DNA from: Chromera velia
Taxonomy: Eukaryota; Sar; Chromeraceae
Assembly (NCBI GenBank): GCA_018398765.1
Contig: JAHBMJ010004579.1
Location: 57,501 to 78,746 of the forward strand
Reading direction: 5' to 3'
DNA length: 21,246 nucleotides
The notes below the pieces were generated by a model. That model saw nothing but the letters and a program-made list of their open reading frames with translations. It searched no databases and was not told where the DNA came from. Position 1 is the first letter of the stretch; every line of letters begins with the position of its first letter. The translations under genes were made by a program, and so were the position numbers. Positions 1-9,490 of the stretch are shown here, piece by piece.

Positions 1-491
1 AATTTGATCCATCATTGGATCGGCAATGGTCGATTCAATGAAACAACAGACGCTGAATCGATTCAAATTAAGCTAGGAATTGAAGGGAGTCGGTTGGGGA
101 CGAAATACAGCCACTTGGCCCCGGAAAGCGAAGCGGGGGATGCGCGGCTACCTGCGCGCGCCGCGCCGCGCGGTCGTCAACAACAATAATTGAATTGTAT
201 CATTGAATTGAATCAATATAAGCTCAATAATTCGGATCGAATTGCATGGATCGTCGCAGCAGAAAAAGAAAAGTCAAAAGCAGGGGTTGCAAGACATCGA
301 AGACAAAACGTCTCAAACAGACCAGACTGCCCAGAGACCCAGAAAAGTTGCGTGCGTTACGTCGTCCGTGCTTACCTTGAAGAGAGACTGGTAGGACGCC
401 GATTTTATCATTGTGGGACTGCAATATCACATTGAGTTGTCGTGTCTCCGTTTCTGAAGATCCTTAGTTATCGTTCGTCCCCCAGTGCGAA
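1..491. other. upstream region without a confident gene
   Basis: This stretch precedes the ankyrin gene. It holds a perfect 12-bp palindrome at 54-65 (tgaatcgattca), a short GC-rich block around 148-176, and an AT-rich segment at 183-245. A 44-codon ORF at 246-380 (+) encodes a very basic peptide beginning MDRRSRKRKVK. It could be an upstream ORF in the ankyrin mRNA leader, an exon of an unseen gene, or chance. No TATA box or clear splice pair was convincing. The ankyrin promoter should lie here, but nothing in the sequence pins it down. Confidence 0.4.
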
Positions 492-1979
492 ATGCAGTCT
501 GCCGGTGTAGAAAGGCCCTTTGATGACCCGGCCGTACAAGAGCTCCAGGCTCTCGAGGAGCTCTTTCTCAGAATGGTCACGAGGTTTCGTATGAAGAGGG
601 AGCTCTTGGCGAAAATCCGCCAAAAACAACGAGAGAGACAGACTCCATCGCCGTCTCCGTCTCCGTCTCCCTCAGTCTCTTCCCGATCCTCTCAGCTCCT
701 GCCGAGTTCGAAGGAGGCAGAGGCTCTCTCGCGTCTTCGAAGGCTGGCAACAGATTGGATTGATAGACTTGCCACTCTCTACTGCGCTGATCTGAACGAG
801 ATCCTCAGTTTGAACTATCCGATGGATTTAGCACCTCTGTTAGTTTCGAACATCGGTGGGGTGATCCGTTCTTTTCAGGTTTTCTCTGCACAGACGCTGT
901 GCGACGCTCTGCATTCATTCCTAAACACGGGGGTCGATGGAAATTTTTCTCTTTACCTGAAAGTCGGGGCAGAAGTCAACGGGTTGGTGAACGGAGAGAC
1001 ACCGCTCGTCAAGGCAGTAAAGAGAGGAAGTGAGAAAGCAGTGAAGATGCTCCTCGAGGGGGGTGCAGGGCTTGAGGTGAAAGGGTGTAATGGCAACACT
1101 GCCCTTCACAAAGCTGTTGTTGCACGAAATCCTGACATGGTTAGCCTCCTGGTCTCTCACAAGGCCAATGTGGGGTCTCTGAATCGTGGAGGGTCACGAC
1201 CCCTTCACATAGCTTCGTACCTGGGTTTCTCAGACCTTGTCACCCTTCTGCTCTCTCTTGGTGCCGACATCCATGCAAGAGATGCGCGGAGAAATACGGC
1301 CCTCCATGTGGCTGTGAATAATGGGAGGAGAGACACTGCCGAGTTGCTTCTGAATCGGGAGGCAAAAGTCGAAGAGAGAGGGCACGAGGGACTGACAGCA
1401 CTCCACCTCTCAGCCTGGCCATCATGCAAGTTGAACGATCAACGGGAAGAGCTTGCACAGATGCTGGTCTGCCGTGGAGCAGACGTGAATGCAAAAAGCA
1501 CCTTAGGATACAGCCCCCTTCATTTCGCTGCTCTGTGGGGAAATCCAAAACTTGCCAAGCTCTTGCTAGCCAACGGTGCCGATGTTCATTTGAGGGACCG
1601 AAATGGCGGCTCTGCTTTGCATGCCGCTGCTTGTTCAAGAGGTTACTTTACGTACACCCAAGAAAATCTTTCGCACGGGAGGAATAGGCCGAACACCCAA
1701 AAGAAGCTCCAGACGGCAGGGATTCTTGTTTCAGAAGGTATCGATGTGGAGGCCACCGACGATAGTGGCCGGATAGCGCTTCAATGCGCTGAGAGAGAAA
1801 GAAATACATCCGTGCAGACTTTTCTTGCTGGTTTGGTCCAGCAGGAGGCAGCACCCGATGCCGATCACGAGCCTGAGGGAGAAGGAGGTTCAGGACTAGG
1901 TTCAGGAGATGAATTTTTCGATGCACATGAGCACTTGCAAGGATTCCTAGAAGGATTCTTGCAAGACGGACTAGATTAA
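492..1979 (+). CDS. ankyrin-repeat protein, single exon, 495 aa
   Basis: The 495-residue ORF contains about eight ankyrin repeats between residues 167 and 449. Clean 33-residue units start near residues 167, 200, 233, 266 and 338 and carry the TALHxAV / LLLxxGADV signature. The unit at 299 has a 6-residue insertion (CKLNDQ region), the one at 371 has a long insertion (about 383-405), and the last at 425 is degenerate. Residues 1-50 are charged and helical in character. A Ser-Pro run lies at 52-60. The C-terminus (450-495) is acidic and Gly-rich. Ankyrin stacks bind proteins; no catalytic domain, signal peptide or membrane span is visible, so it is probably cytosolic or nuclear. The start is the first ATG of the open frame. 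The stop is TAA. It is intronless while both neighbouring genes are intron-rich, which could reflect a retrocopy or simple variation. The partner is unknown. Confidence 0.9.
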   Translation: MQSAGVERPFDDPAVQELQALEELFLRMVTRFRMKRELLAKIRQKQRERQTPSPSPSPSPSVSSRSSQLLPSSKEAEALSRLRRLATDWIDRLATLYCADLNEILSLNYPMDLAPLLVSNIGGVIRSFQVFSAQTLCDALHSFLNTGVDGNFSLYLKVGAEVNGLVNGETPLVKAVKRGSEKAVKMLLEGGAGLEVKGCNGNTALHKAVVARNPDMVSLLVSHKANVGSLNRGGSRPLHIASYLGFSDLVTLLLSLGADIHARDARRNTALHVAVNNGRRDTAELLLNREAKVEERGHEGLTALHLSAWPSCKLNDQREELAQMLVCRGADVNAKSTLGYSPLHFAALWGNPKLAKLLLANGADVHLRDRNGGSALHAAACSRGYFTYTQENLSHGRNRPNTQKKLQTAGILVSEGIDVEATDDSGRIALQCAERERNTSVQTFLAGLVQQEAAPDADHEPEGEGGSGLGSGDEFFDAHEHLQGFLEGFLQDGLD

Positions 1980-2007
1980 ATGTAACACCTGGTCCATAGT
2001 CCTTCGG

Positions 2008-2029
2008 TAAACCCCGAGGGCGGGGTTTA
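2008..2029. repeat. perfect 8-bp stem hairpin, 6-nt loop
   Basis: taaacccc at 2008-2015 and ggggttta at 2022-2029 are exact reverse complements around the loop gagggc. It lies 29 bp after the ankyrin stop codon, so it would be in the 3' UTR. A role in mRNA 3'-end formation or stability is possible but not shown. Confidence 0.6.
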
Positions 2030-2262
2030 GTACTTGACTGGCAGTTAGATTCTGGGTTAGATTGTATACTGTGCTGCTAGCTCTGGTGACAGCTTGACAT
2101 ACTATAGCGCTACGTTTAACGACCACTGCATAATGAAAGGATAGCTCTTAAAAGTTAAAATCTGTTATAGGTCTGTCTTAGTCCTCTCGAACCAAACTTT
2201 CCTGACTAATCTACTATTACTACAACAATAAAATGAAATGTATATATTGGCCAGAGCCTAAG

Positions 2263-2283
2263 TGGTGGCTCACCGGCTTTAAC
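2263..2283 (-). repeat. 21-nt dispersed motif, copy 1
   Basis: Read on the minus strand this matches 20929-20949 on the plus strand at 20 of 21 positions (core ggtgagccacca preceded by gttaaagc). Similar AT-rich sequence (aattgaa) precedes both copies. The two copies are in inverted orientation about 18.6 kb apart, both in AT-rich intergenic DNA. It may be the conserved end of a dispersed element. Confidence 0.55.
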
Positions 2284-2341
2284 CGTCTCAATTCAATTTA
2301 AAATTCAAAAATTTAAATTCAAAAGGTTTAAGTGCTAAGTG

Positions 2342-2355
2342 GTACCCCGGGGTAC
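2342..2355. repeat. 14-bp perfect palindrome
   Basis: gtaccccggggtac is its own reverse complement, set in strongly AT-rich surroundings. It could be a protein-binding site or an element remnant; no function can be assigned. Confidence 0.6.
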
Positions 2356-2706
2356 TACCCCCTGAATATTTCTGTAATTTCTATATCATTTTAAACAAAT
2401 TTTAATGTCTATAATAAATTTTCAAGTTTCAACATATTTCTATAGCATATCTCACTAGACTTTTAAACTTTTGTATGGGGTAGTAGCCAACAAACTAGCC
2501 AGTAAACCACACAAAAAAAATAAATGTTTCAATCACCGGCAGATCTACTCGGATTTACTAGCAGCATCCACATCCTACTCTTCAGCGGTCCTCTAGGCGG
2601 TCTTTCATTTGAAAATGTAGCAAGCACAATTGATGAGAAGAGAAGCCTCGTGACCCAGTCAACAATCGATCCTTTTTTCAATTTTGATCATCCGAGGACA
2701 TGCAGA

Positions 2707-2995
2707 TCAAGGCATGTACTTCGAGAGGAACTTTCGGTGGAAGTTCGACCGCACTGCGTCATTCACAAAGCGCTGCTTTGGTTTCGGCGCATTCTTGGCT
2801 TGGTTGAAGAAGACCGCATCGTCTGTCCACCTGCACGCACACGTACCACGAGACAAGATCTGATGGAGAGACGAAACAAAAGTGCGAGGAAAAGCTACAG
2901 AGCTGGTACAAAGCCAACGCTTCGGGCACTCTAGAAGTAAACATCGAAAAACACTTTGAAAAACAAAAACAAAAACATCCGGCAATGAAGCTTGC

Positions 2996-3034
<39 letters not shown>

Positions 3035-4698
3035 TAAGTGAGCGCGCACACACGGACCAGACGCGCACCCCCTCCCAATAACCTACTGACTTCTTTGCAC
3101 CGCCGAACATCATACCGCCAGACCCTGAAAACAGTCGCACACAGGGAGAATGAGCAGAGCAGCAAGGGAGACGATGGAAGGAAAAACACTGCATGCACAA
3201 AAAAAAGAAAAACAGGACGAAGGAAGGACTCCAAGAGACACCAGACCGCCCTGATGCATCACCAAAGAGAGACAACAGAGGAGAAATGCATGCAGCGGGC
3301 CGTTGATTAAAAACAGTAAGTACACAGAGGAAGGGCACCACGCAAAGTCACGCAGGCAAAAACGCCGTTCTTCCGTTCCCCCAGTCGTTTTGCCTAGATC
3401 CCGAAAAGGAGGAGAGAGGAGGAGAAAAACCGAAAACGGGAAACCAGAATCAGACGTGAAGATGGAAGCAGAGGGCAAAACAAAAAATCCTTCACGAAGG
3501 AAGACGCTCGTTCATTTGAAGGACTGAATAGACGAATGAATCACCTGCCTCCTCTCTCCCTTTCTCTCTCTCCCTTTCCCTCTCCCTCTCCCTCTCCCTT
3601 TCCCCCTCTCTCTCTCCCTTTCTCTCTCTCTCTCTCTCCCTTTCTCTCCCTCTCTCACCTGCTAGGAGGGGGTTGGCCGTCAGCGCCCTCTCCTTGTGCT
3701 TCTCTGCTTCCTCCTTTTTCTCCTCGTCTCTCTGCAATCAGTGAGACAGGTAGGATGGAACGACACGAAGAGTGATCGAGAGCTAGTCAGCCAGAAAAAG
3801 AGAAAGAAAATGGGAAGGGAGAAAAATAAAAGAAGCAACGGATGAGGGGAGCACGAAGACGCAGCCTAAGCTTGCACAGTAGAAAGGGTGCAGAAACAAA
3901 AAGGACATTTCTTCGTTTGAGTCCATCACAGACGCACGACCGCTTCTTCTGCCTGACTGATTGAAGGAATTACCGCACGTCTTCTCTGTGGAATCCCCTC
4001 CGGCCCCATGTTTCCAAGACATGTTCTGAAACCCTCAAACCGCTTTTTTCGTGGTCAACTCCGAAACCCTTCACAAAATGATCAAGGACCGCCAACCATG
4101 TCCACAGCCCGATAGGATAAGAACACTGAATATCCCCTTTTGCGATTACCCCCCCCACCGAATGCGATCGCACAGGCCTGAACTGACCTTGCGCTTCTCT
4201 TCGTCGGCTTTTTCCTGTTTGATTTTCTCAATCTCCCTCAGCAACTCTGCCTCGTCGTCATCCTCTCTGCGCACAAGGAAGGAAGAAGAGAAAGCCTGGT
4301 GCAACAGACAGAAGACATAGAAAAAAAAAGGGACAAAGACAAAGGAGAATCGTAAAGGGAAAGCACGAGGCAGGCCCCAACGCGACAGAACAGGAGAAAA
4401 TGAACGAGAAGGGGAACAGAGGAACGGAAACCGGGAGGGAGGGAAAGAGAGGAGGAACGACCAAGGGGTCCGAATCAGAGCAAAAAGAGAGTGTGACTGA
4501 AGTCGGAACATATGTACCCAAAACGAGTCACTTGAGAAAATAGAGAAACACCGAAAGGGATGAGAACAGCTTTATCATCCCTTGGGGACCAAAAAGAAAG
4601 AGGAACACTGATCAAAAAAAGACTGAAAAAAGAATGCATTTCCTTGCGTGTCTACCCCCTCCAGATTTCACCCACAATATCCCACACTCACATACACA

Positions 4699-4738
<40 letters not shown>

Positions 4739-4797
4739 AGGGAGGGAGAGAGAGAGAGAGAGAGAGAGAGAAAGAAAGAGATAGATAGAGATAGATG

Positions 4798-4856
<59 letters not shown>

Positions 4857-6636
4857 TGTCTGACTCGCCGAAACTCCCGCCCACTCAGAGGGACTCCAAA
4901 CCTCATTCCTCTTCCCTCCCTCCCTCCCCTCTTCGTTCTTTCAGATGCAACAAACTGACGATTCCTCATCCTCCTCAGGCTCGGCGTATTCTTCGTCCGC
5001 ATCCTCCTCGAAAGGATTTGCGTACTCTGCATGACCCATGGGAGGGCACACGTGCGGCATCAACAAAGAGAGAGAGAGAGAGAGAGCAGTCGAGTAAACA
5101 GGCAGCCCTACACATAGACGTACTTATGCGTGGAAAATTGACAAGAGACATGTGCTTTGCTTTTCGTTCACTCGCTTTGCAGCCGACGTGGATTTTGCCC
5201 CTTCTCTTTTTTCTCCGCTCATTCATCTTTCGTTTCTTGTGCTCCCTCCCTTTCCGTGCAGGCACTGCTTGACTGTCCACACACACACACACACACACAG
5301 AGAGGGGGGGGGGGGNNNNNNNNNNNNNNNNNNNNNNNNNNNNNGGGGGGGGGGGGGGGGGAGAGATGGTTCGACTCTCATTCGTCCTTTCTTTCTTTCC
5401 TTCCACCTACAAGGCAAGCAGGGCCCTTATCTTTTGGCTTTGCGTGCCCTTTCCTGTTTGTACGTTGGTTTGTCCTGAGTGCATCTTTCCTGATTTATTC
5501 CTTTTTTATTCGTTCCTTTGGTACTGCACTGCATTCATCCGTTGCTTCCAACAATCATTTCCCCTCCTCCCTCCCCTCCCGGCTACAAGTGGCCTGCCCT
5601 GTTTTTCTTTCTCACTTCGTCTGTCCCAAGCTTTTCTTCCTCCTGTTTCTTGCTTGCATCTTCTGGTGACTCTGCTGCGTGTCGTTCTGACGGTGCAAAA
5701 ATAACAAAGAGAGTAGCAAAGCAAGCATGAAAGGAGCAAAGAAATGACAGAAAGAACAGAGGAAACACACACATACAGACAGACAGTTAATGATCCAACC
5801 GACCTGCAACTTCCTGCAACAAACGGGCCTTCTTCGCCCTCCTCTCCTCGTCCGAGATTTCAGCCCGCCTCCCCCCTCCGTTCTCCAGTGCCTCTCTTGC
5901 CTCAAAGCTGATACTCTCCTGTTGCTCCCTGCAGAGGCAGGTCCGCTGGGCATTTGCTTACTGCTGTTGTGACAACCTTCAGAAAGAAAAACTGCTTGCA
6001 ACAAGACCCAAACCAACTGTTGCCGTTTTCACCTACGCGCTCATTCGTGTGCAACCAAGCAGAAGAGTTCGGTTCAATTTTCTGCATGACCTTCAAAGGT
6101 CTCTGCGAAGCTCTCTCAAGTACCCAAGAGGCCCCAACCTGCTCGCCTTTCATCTTTTTCCTCCCTCCTAACTGACTCACCTCTGCGACTTGCTTGCGAA
6201 GTGCTTTGCCTCCTTGGCTTCGAGGGTTGCCTGCGTTGATCAGTCCGAGGAGGTTACGGGGATGTCATCACACATTTGCGGAGCAGACAGGAAAGAGCTC
6301 GAGCGAAGATTGGCAGACACGAATGAAGGACTAAAGGAATTAACGGTTTGCTGACTGACCCTGAAGTCCTCCTGAGTCTTCTCTTCGAATTCCTTCTGCT
6401 CCCCGGACCTCTCTTTGATCTTCGTCTGAGAACTCAAGTCTCGGGCAGACACTTTCGTCGTCCGCACGAGTTTGTTGCCACCTGTCACACAAACAAGACA
6501 GAGAGAGGAGGGGGGTTAGAGCGAAAAATTCTGCGAGCTCTTCAGTCTGCTTCTCGGTCGGTAGGGGAGTGCTTTGCTCACTTTGGTTTTCTCCGCCCTG
6601 TGCGGCGTTCCAGGTGGGTCTGTGTGCTGTCGACAT
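2707..6636 (-). CDS. CWC15: CWC15/Cwf15 spliceosome protein, 10 exons
   Basis: CWC15 is a component of the Prp19/CDC5L-associated catalytic spliceosome in the nucleus. Exons in coding order: 6582-6636, 6360-6481, 6181-6230, 5804-5928, 5616-5686, 4960-5024, 4188-4266, 3659-3731, 3087-3124, 2707-2859. All have GT..AG introns and compatible phases, giving about 276 aa (human: 229). Family signatures seen: N-terminal MSTAHRPTW (cf. MTTAARPTF), RDLSSQTKIK near residue 32, the acidic stretch ending EDDDEAELLREIEKIKQEKA (164-183), NPLL (about 209-212), and the C-terminus WTDDAVFFNQ (237-246) followed by FVNDAVRSNFHRKFLSKYM. The ATG at 6636 matches the family start. Exon 9 and the acceptor of exon 10 are uncertain: an alternative acceptor gives an exon beginning at 2830, and the usual VKRRW block is poorly preserved. 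Exon 6 could start at 5026. Introns carry microsatellites and the N gap. It is divergent from the membrane-protein gene. Confidence 0.9.
2997..3032. repeat. (AC)18 microsatellite
   Basis: Thirty-six uninterrupted bases of AC, inside tentative intron 9 of CWC15. On the sense strand it reads GT. Confidence 0.9.
3545..3657. repeat. CT/CCCTTT low-complexity tract
   Basis: A polypyrimidine tract on the plus strand (purine-rich on the CWC15 sense strand) that begins just past the exon 8 donor at 3658. It produces spurious Arg/Glu-repeat ORFs on the minus strand. Confidence 0.85.
4700..4855. repeat. compound (AC)n-(GA)n-(GATA)n microsatellite
   Basis: (AC)18 at 4700-4735 is followed by interrupted GA, GATA/GATG units around 4780-4814, and GA again to about 4848, ending in CAGA units. 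It lies in intron 6 of CWC15. The AC block has the same unit count as the one at 2997. Confidence 0.9.
5279..5361. repeat. (AC)10, poly-G and 29-N assembly gap
   Basis: AC repeats at 5279-5298 run into poly-G (5304-5315), then 29 N at 5316-5344, then poly-G again (5345-5360). The true length is unknown. It lies within intron 5 of CWC15, so an unseen small exon cannot be fully excluded. Confidence 0.9.
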
Positions 6637-6890
6637 CCTGGAAGGCCAACAAATGCAGCCGAGAACCCAGACCGTCTGCGGTCAAAACTGTTCGACAAGA
6701 CTGCCGAGCTACAGAAGAATCGTAACACACTTCAAATTCAGTCGAGACGGTTCGCTCTGTTCCGAAACCCTCACAAAGACATCACTGCAAGGCGGAAATG
6801 CAGACACAGCAGGGACCAGTGCATCATCCCGGCGAGTGGCGGTGTGGTGCGCCTACGTCGTGGACCCACAAATCTGCACACTGAGAAGCC
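6637..6890. promoter_or_regulatory. divergent intergenic region, likely bidirectional promoter
   Basis: CWC15 starts at 6636 on the minus strand and the membrane-protein model starts at 6891 (or 6963) on the plus strand. Both promoters should therefore share about 250 bp. No TATA box or other named core element is recognisable. The call rests only on gene layout and fails if the plus-strand gene has further upstream exons overlapping CWC15. Confidence 0.35.
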
Positions 6891-7441
6891 ATGAGCAATC
6901 AGAATCAGGGTCTGCCACAAAAGCACCACGCAAGGACATGCCACACAGAAAAGGCTGCAATTATGGAAAGTGCCCCCGTCGGCCAGGGGCTCGCACGGAG
7001 TCACCGGTCCGAGGAGACGGTTGAATCCTTCTCCCTTTCCATTAGTTCACTGCCTGCGGTTGGAGCTCTGTCCTTCAGTGGTGAGCCAGTGAGAGGCGTG
7101 GCGAGATCGGAATGTCTGTGTTCCCTTCTGCGCAGAGAAGGCCCTTTGATTTTGTGTGGCACTGTCGAGATCTTGAAGTTCGTCTCCTCTGTATCAGTCC
7201 TTAGAGCAGTTTGACCTGGTTGTATCTCGAAGCGTGGCGCTGTGGAACCCGTTTACAAAGAAATTTATTGTGGAGTCAGATAACCGCATTGCACAGGGAC
7301 TTGCAAGCGAAGCCATGCCCATCTCCCTAGGTGCCATTTGTTGCGCGGCTCTCGGGGGCGTCTTGCGTGTAAGTCCACTCACTTGTTGACTAGATGGAGG
7401 CTCTCTTGGCCCGTCCTTCTGCTCTCTCCATGACGTCTGTA

Positions 7442-7476
<35 letters not shown>

Positions 7477-9452
7477 TGTGTGTGTGTGTGTGTGTGTGTG
7501 TGGTGTGTATGTGTGTGTGTGTGTGTGTGGGTGTGTATGTAGTGTGTGTGTGAGAGAGAGAGAGGTCCTGTGAGTGTCCGGCTCTGTATGTGTGTTTCTC
7601 TCCCCCCCCTGCTCCCCCCCCCCCTCTATCTGTCTCCCTATGCGTGCCTCTGTGTGTGTGTGTGGTTTGGGGGGCTTGCAGGGAAGACGCTTGCGGAATC
7701 CTGTGGAAGGGGCGAACCGGTTGGTTTTCCTACACAGAGCCCTCGTGTGGTTTGCTTGTGTGGCCGAAAAGGAGATGTTCGTTCTTCTTGTGCTTGCTCT
7801 GGTTTGTTTCTGCGTTGAAGACTTGGTTTGGTCTGGCCTCTTTGGATCCGTCTTGGTGTCGGGCTTTTTGATGAACGCTACCACATCAGGAATCATCTTA
7901 CCTGTCCGTGTGTGTACGAATGAGCCTCGGATTTCCTCCACAGTGGTTGTCGAGAATCAAGCAGAGAATGGAAGATTTTGGGGAAAGGCCAAAGAGAATG
8001 TTTTGCCTGTTCATCCTTCCTTCTTTGAATCCTGCAGGGGTGTATGCAATGCTCTAGCGTCTCTGGCTGCTTTGTGCCTTGAGGCCCTGTCCCTGGTCTT
8101 CCTTCCCCTCTCGCTTGAATGGGTTCTGTCGGGTGCCGCTGCTCTCATCCTCCTCGTCACCAAGGTCAGTGAACGCGTCTTTTTTGGGTTGCATGGGTAA
8201 TAGAATTGGAAAATAAAGAAGTGTGAGCCACGGGACACACATCTTTGGCTTCGGATCGCGCATGAGCGAAAGAATGAAGGCAAATCCATGAGAGTATACA
8301 GAGGGACATGCATCGAAAGAAAGGGCGCATGGAGCAATACGCGATGGCCGAAAGAGGTGGACCGTGCCTGCTGGCGTGAACCCTGCAGGATATGGATGTG
8401 CGATGTGTATGGGGAGAAAGTTTGTGTGCAAATCGAGATGGAGAGAATGTGATGAGGCGTCCGCAGGGATCGACCGGAAGGGGAAGTGAAGGAAAGAAGC
8501 GAATCTAGCTTGTCTTATTCTCGTTGGGGGGAGGACACCCTGGAAGGTTTCAGGGAGGTGACTTGTGTTTGTTATACCCAGAAAAGGATTTTGCCCTTCG
8601 TTCTGTCTGCTGTTTGCTTTTCTCTCATGTTCTTTCATTTTGTTTTTTCTGTGTGCAATTCTTCTTCTCGATTCCTCAGGACGCAGTGTGCAGCCCTCAG
8701 CCCGACAGTAGAGGTGCCTCCGCTGTGCAAAAGAGACGACAAAAGGGCAATAGAGGGATCTTGGCACTGTGCACAACGCTCTCGCTTGGCCTCTCGGCGT
8801 CAGTCTCTCCCGCTCTCTCTCTCCCTCTCTTTCTCTTCTCCTTCCTATATCTCTCTCCTTTCTTTTCTGTCCTGCTCTCTCCCTCCATGTAACACCTCTC
8901 CGCCTGGACAGCTCTCCCGTCCTGTCGCCGTGAGTGTTTCGCTTTGCACTTCTCCATCCATATCCCTCACCCCCTCTCTCTTTTTCAGCCATGCGTGCGT
9001 ACAAGCCAGCGTGCGGTAACAGAATCACTTTGTCGTTTGTGAAGATTTACTCATGCCTCAAGTGATGCTTGTTGCAGGTTGTGGTATCTTCTCTTCGTAT
9101 TTCGAAGAGAATCGAGAAAACCCGAAGAATCTGTCGGAGCATCGGGCGCTTCGGAGACCTTTGCCGCGTTCCCTCCTCCTCCGCCCTCCCTCGAATCGCT
9201 CAGACGGTTCCTCTCGGTCCGCTCTGTCGGTGGGGTCCTTCTCTGTACACTTGCCGCTCGAGGCTGCACTGCTGCTCTCGCTATGAGGCGAGGCTCGGGC
9301 TTGCCGGGGTCTTCAGCAGAGACGGGGACATCGGGGGGGCTGCATGGGGGAGGGGAGAAGGGGCCAGCAGGAGCGAGGAGGTCACGGTCAGTCTCTCTCT
9401 CACTCCCTCTCTCTCTCTCTCTCCCTCCCTCCCTTTCTCTCTCTCCCTCTCT

Positions 9453-9490
<38 letters not shown>

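Larger units (their letters stand above)
1980..2706. other. AT-rich convergent intergenic region
   Basis: The ankyrin gene (+) and CWC15 (-) end towards each other across 727 bp. The sequence is clearly more AT-rich than the genes, especially 2285-2520, where runs of aaattcaaaa recur. It must contain both 3' UTRs and polyadenylation sites, but no unambiguous AATAAA is placed correctly for either strand. Two perfect inverted repeats and a 21-nt motif shared with the far end of the window are listed separately. Confidence 0.6.

Noticed and set aside
2524-2934. Plus-strand ORF of 136 codons
   Set aside because: It lies antisense to the well-supported last exon of CWC15 and has no recognisable domain.
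3492-3737. Minus-strand ORF with Glu-Arg repeats
   Set aside because: Only its first part is exon 8 of CWC15; the repeat part is intronic GA microsatellite.
4560-5032. Overlapping ORFs rich in Ser-Leu, Thr-His or Arg-Glu on both strands
   Set aside because: They are translations of AC, GA and GATA microsatellites in intron 6, apart from the short exon 6 at 4960-5024.
7390-7941. Minus-strand ORF with Thr-His repeats
   Set aside because: It is a translation of the intronic GT array and antisense to exon 3.
8054-9028. Minus-strand ORF of 324 codons, Arg/Glu-rich
   Set aside because: It is antisense to exons 3-5 of the plus-strand gene, its Arg/Glu runs come from CT tracts, and splice signals here fit the plus strand.
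2997-9488. CRISPR or telomere-like arrays
   Set aside because: The repeats are di- and tetranucleotide microsatellites without spacers or telomeric units.
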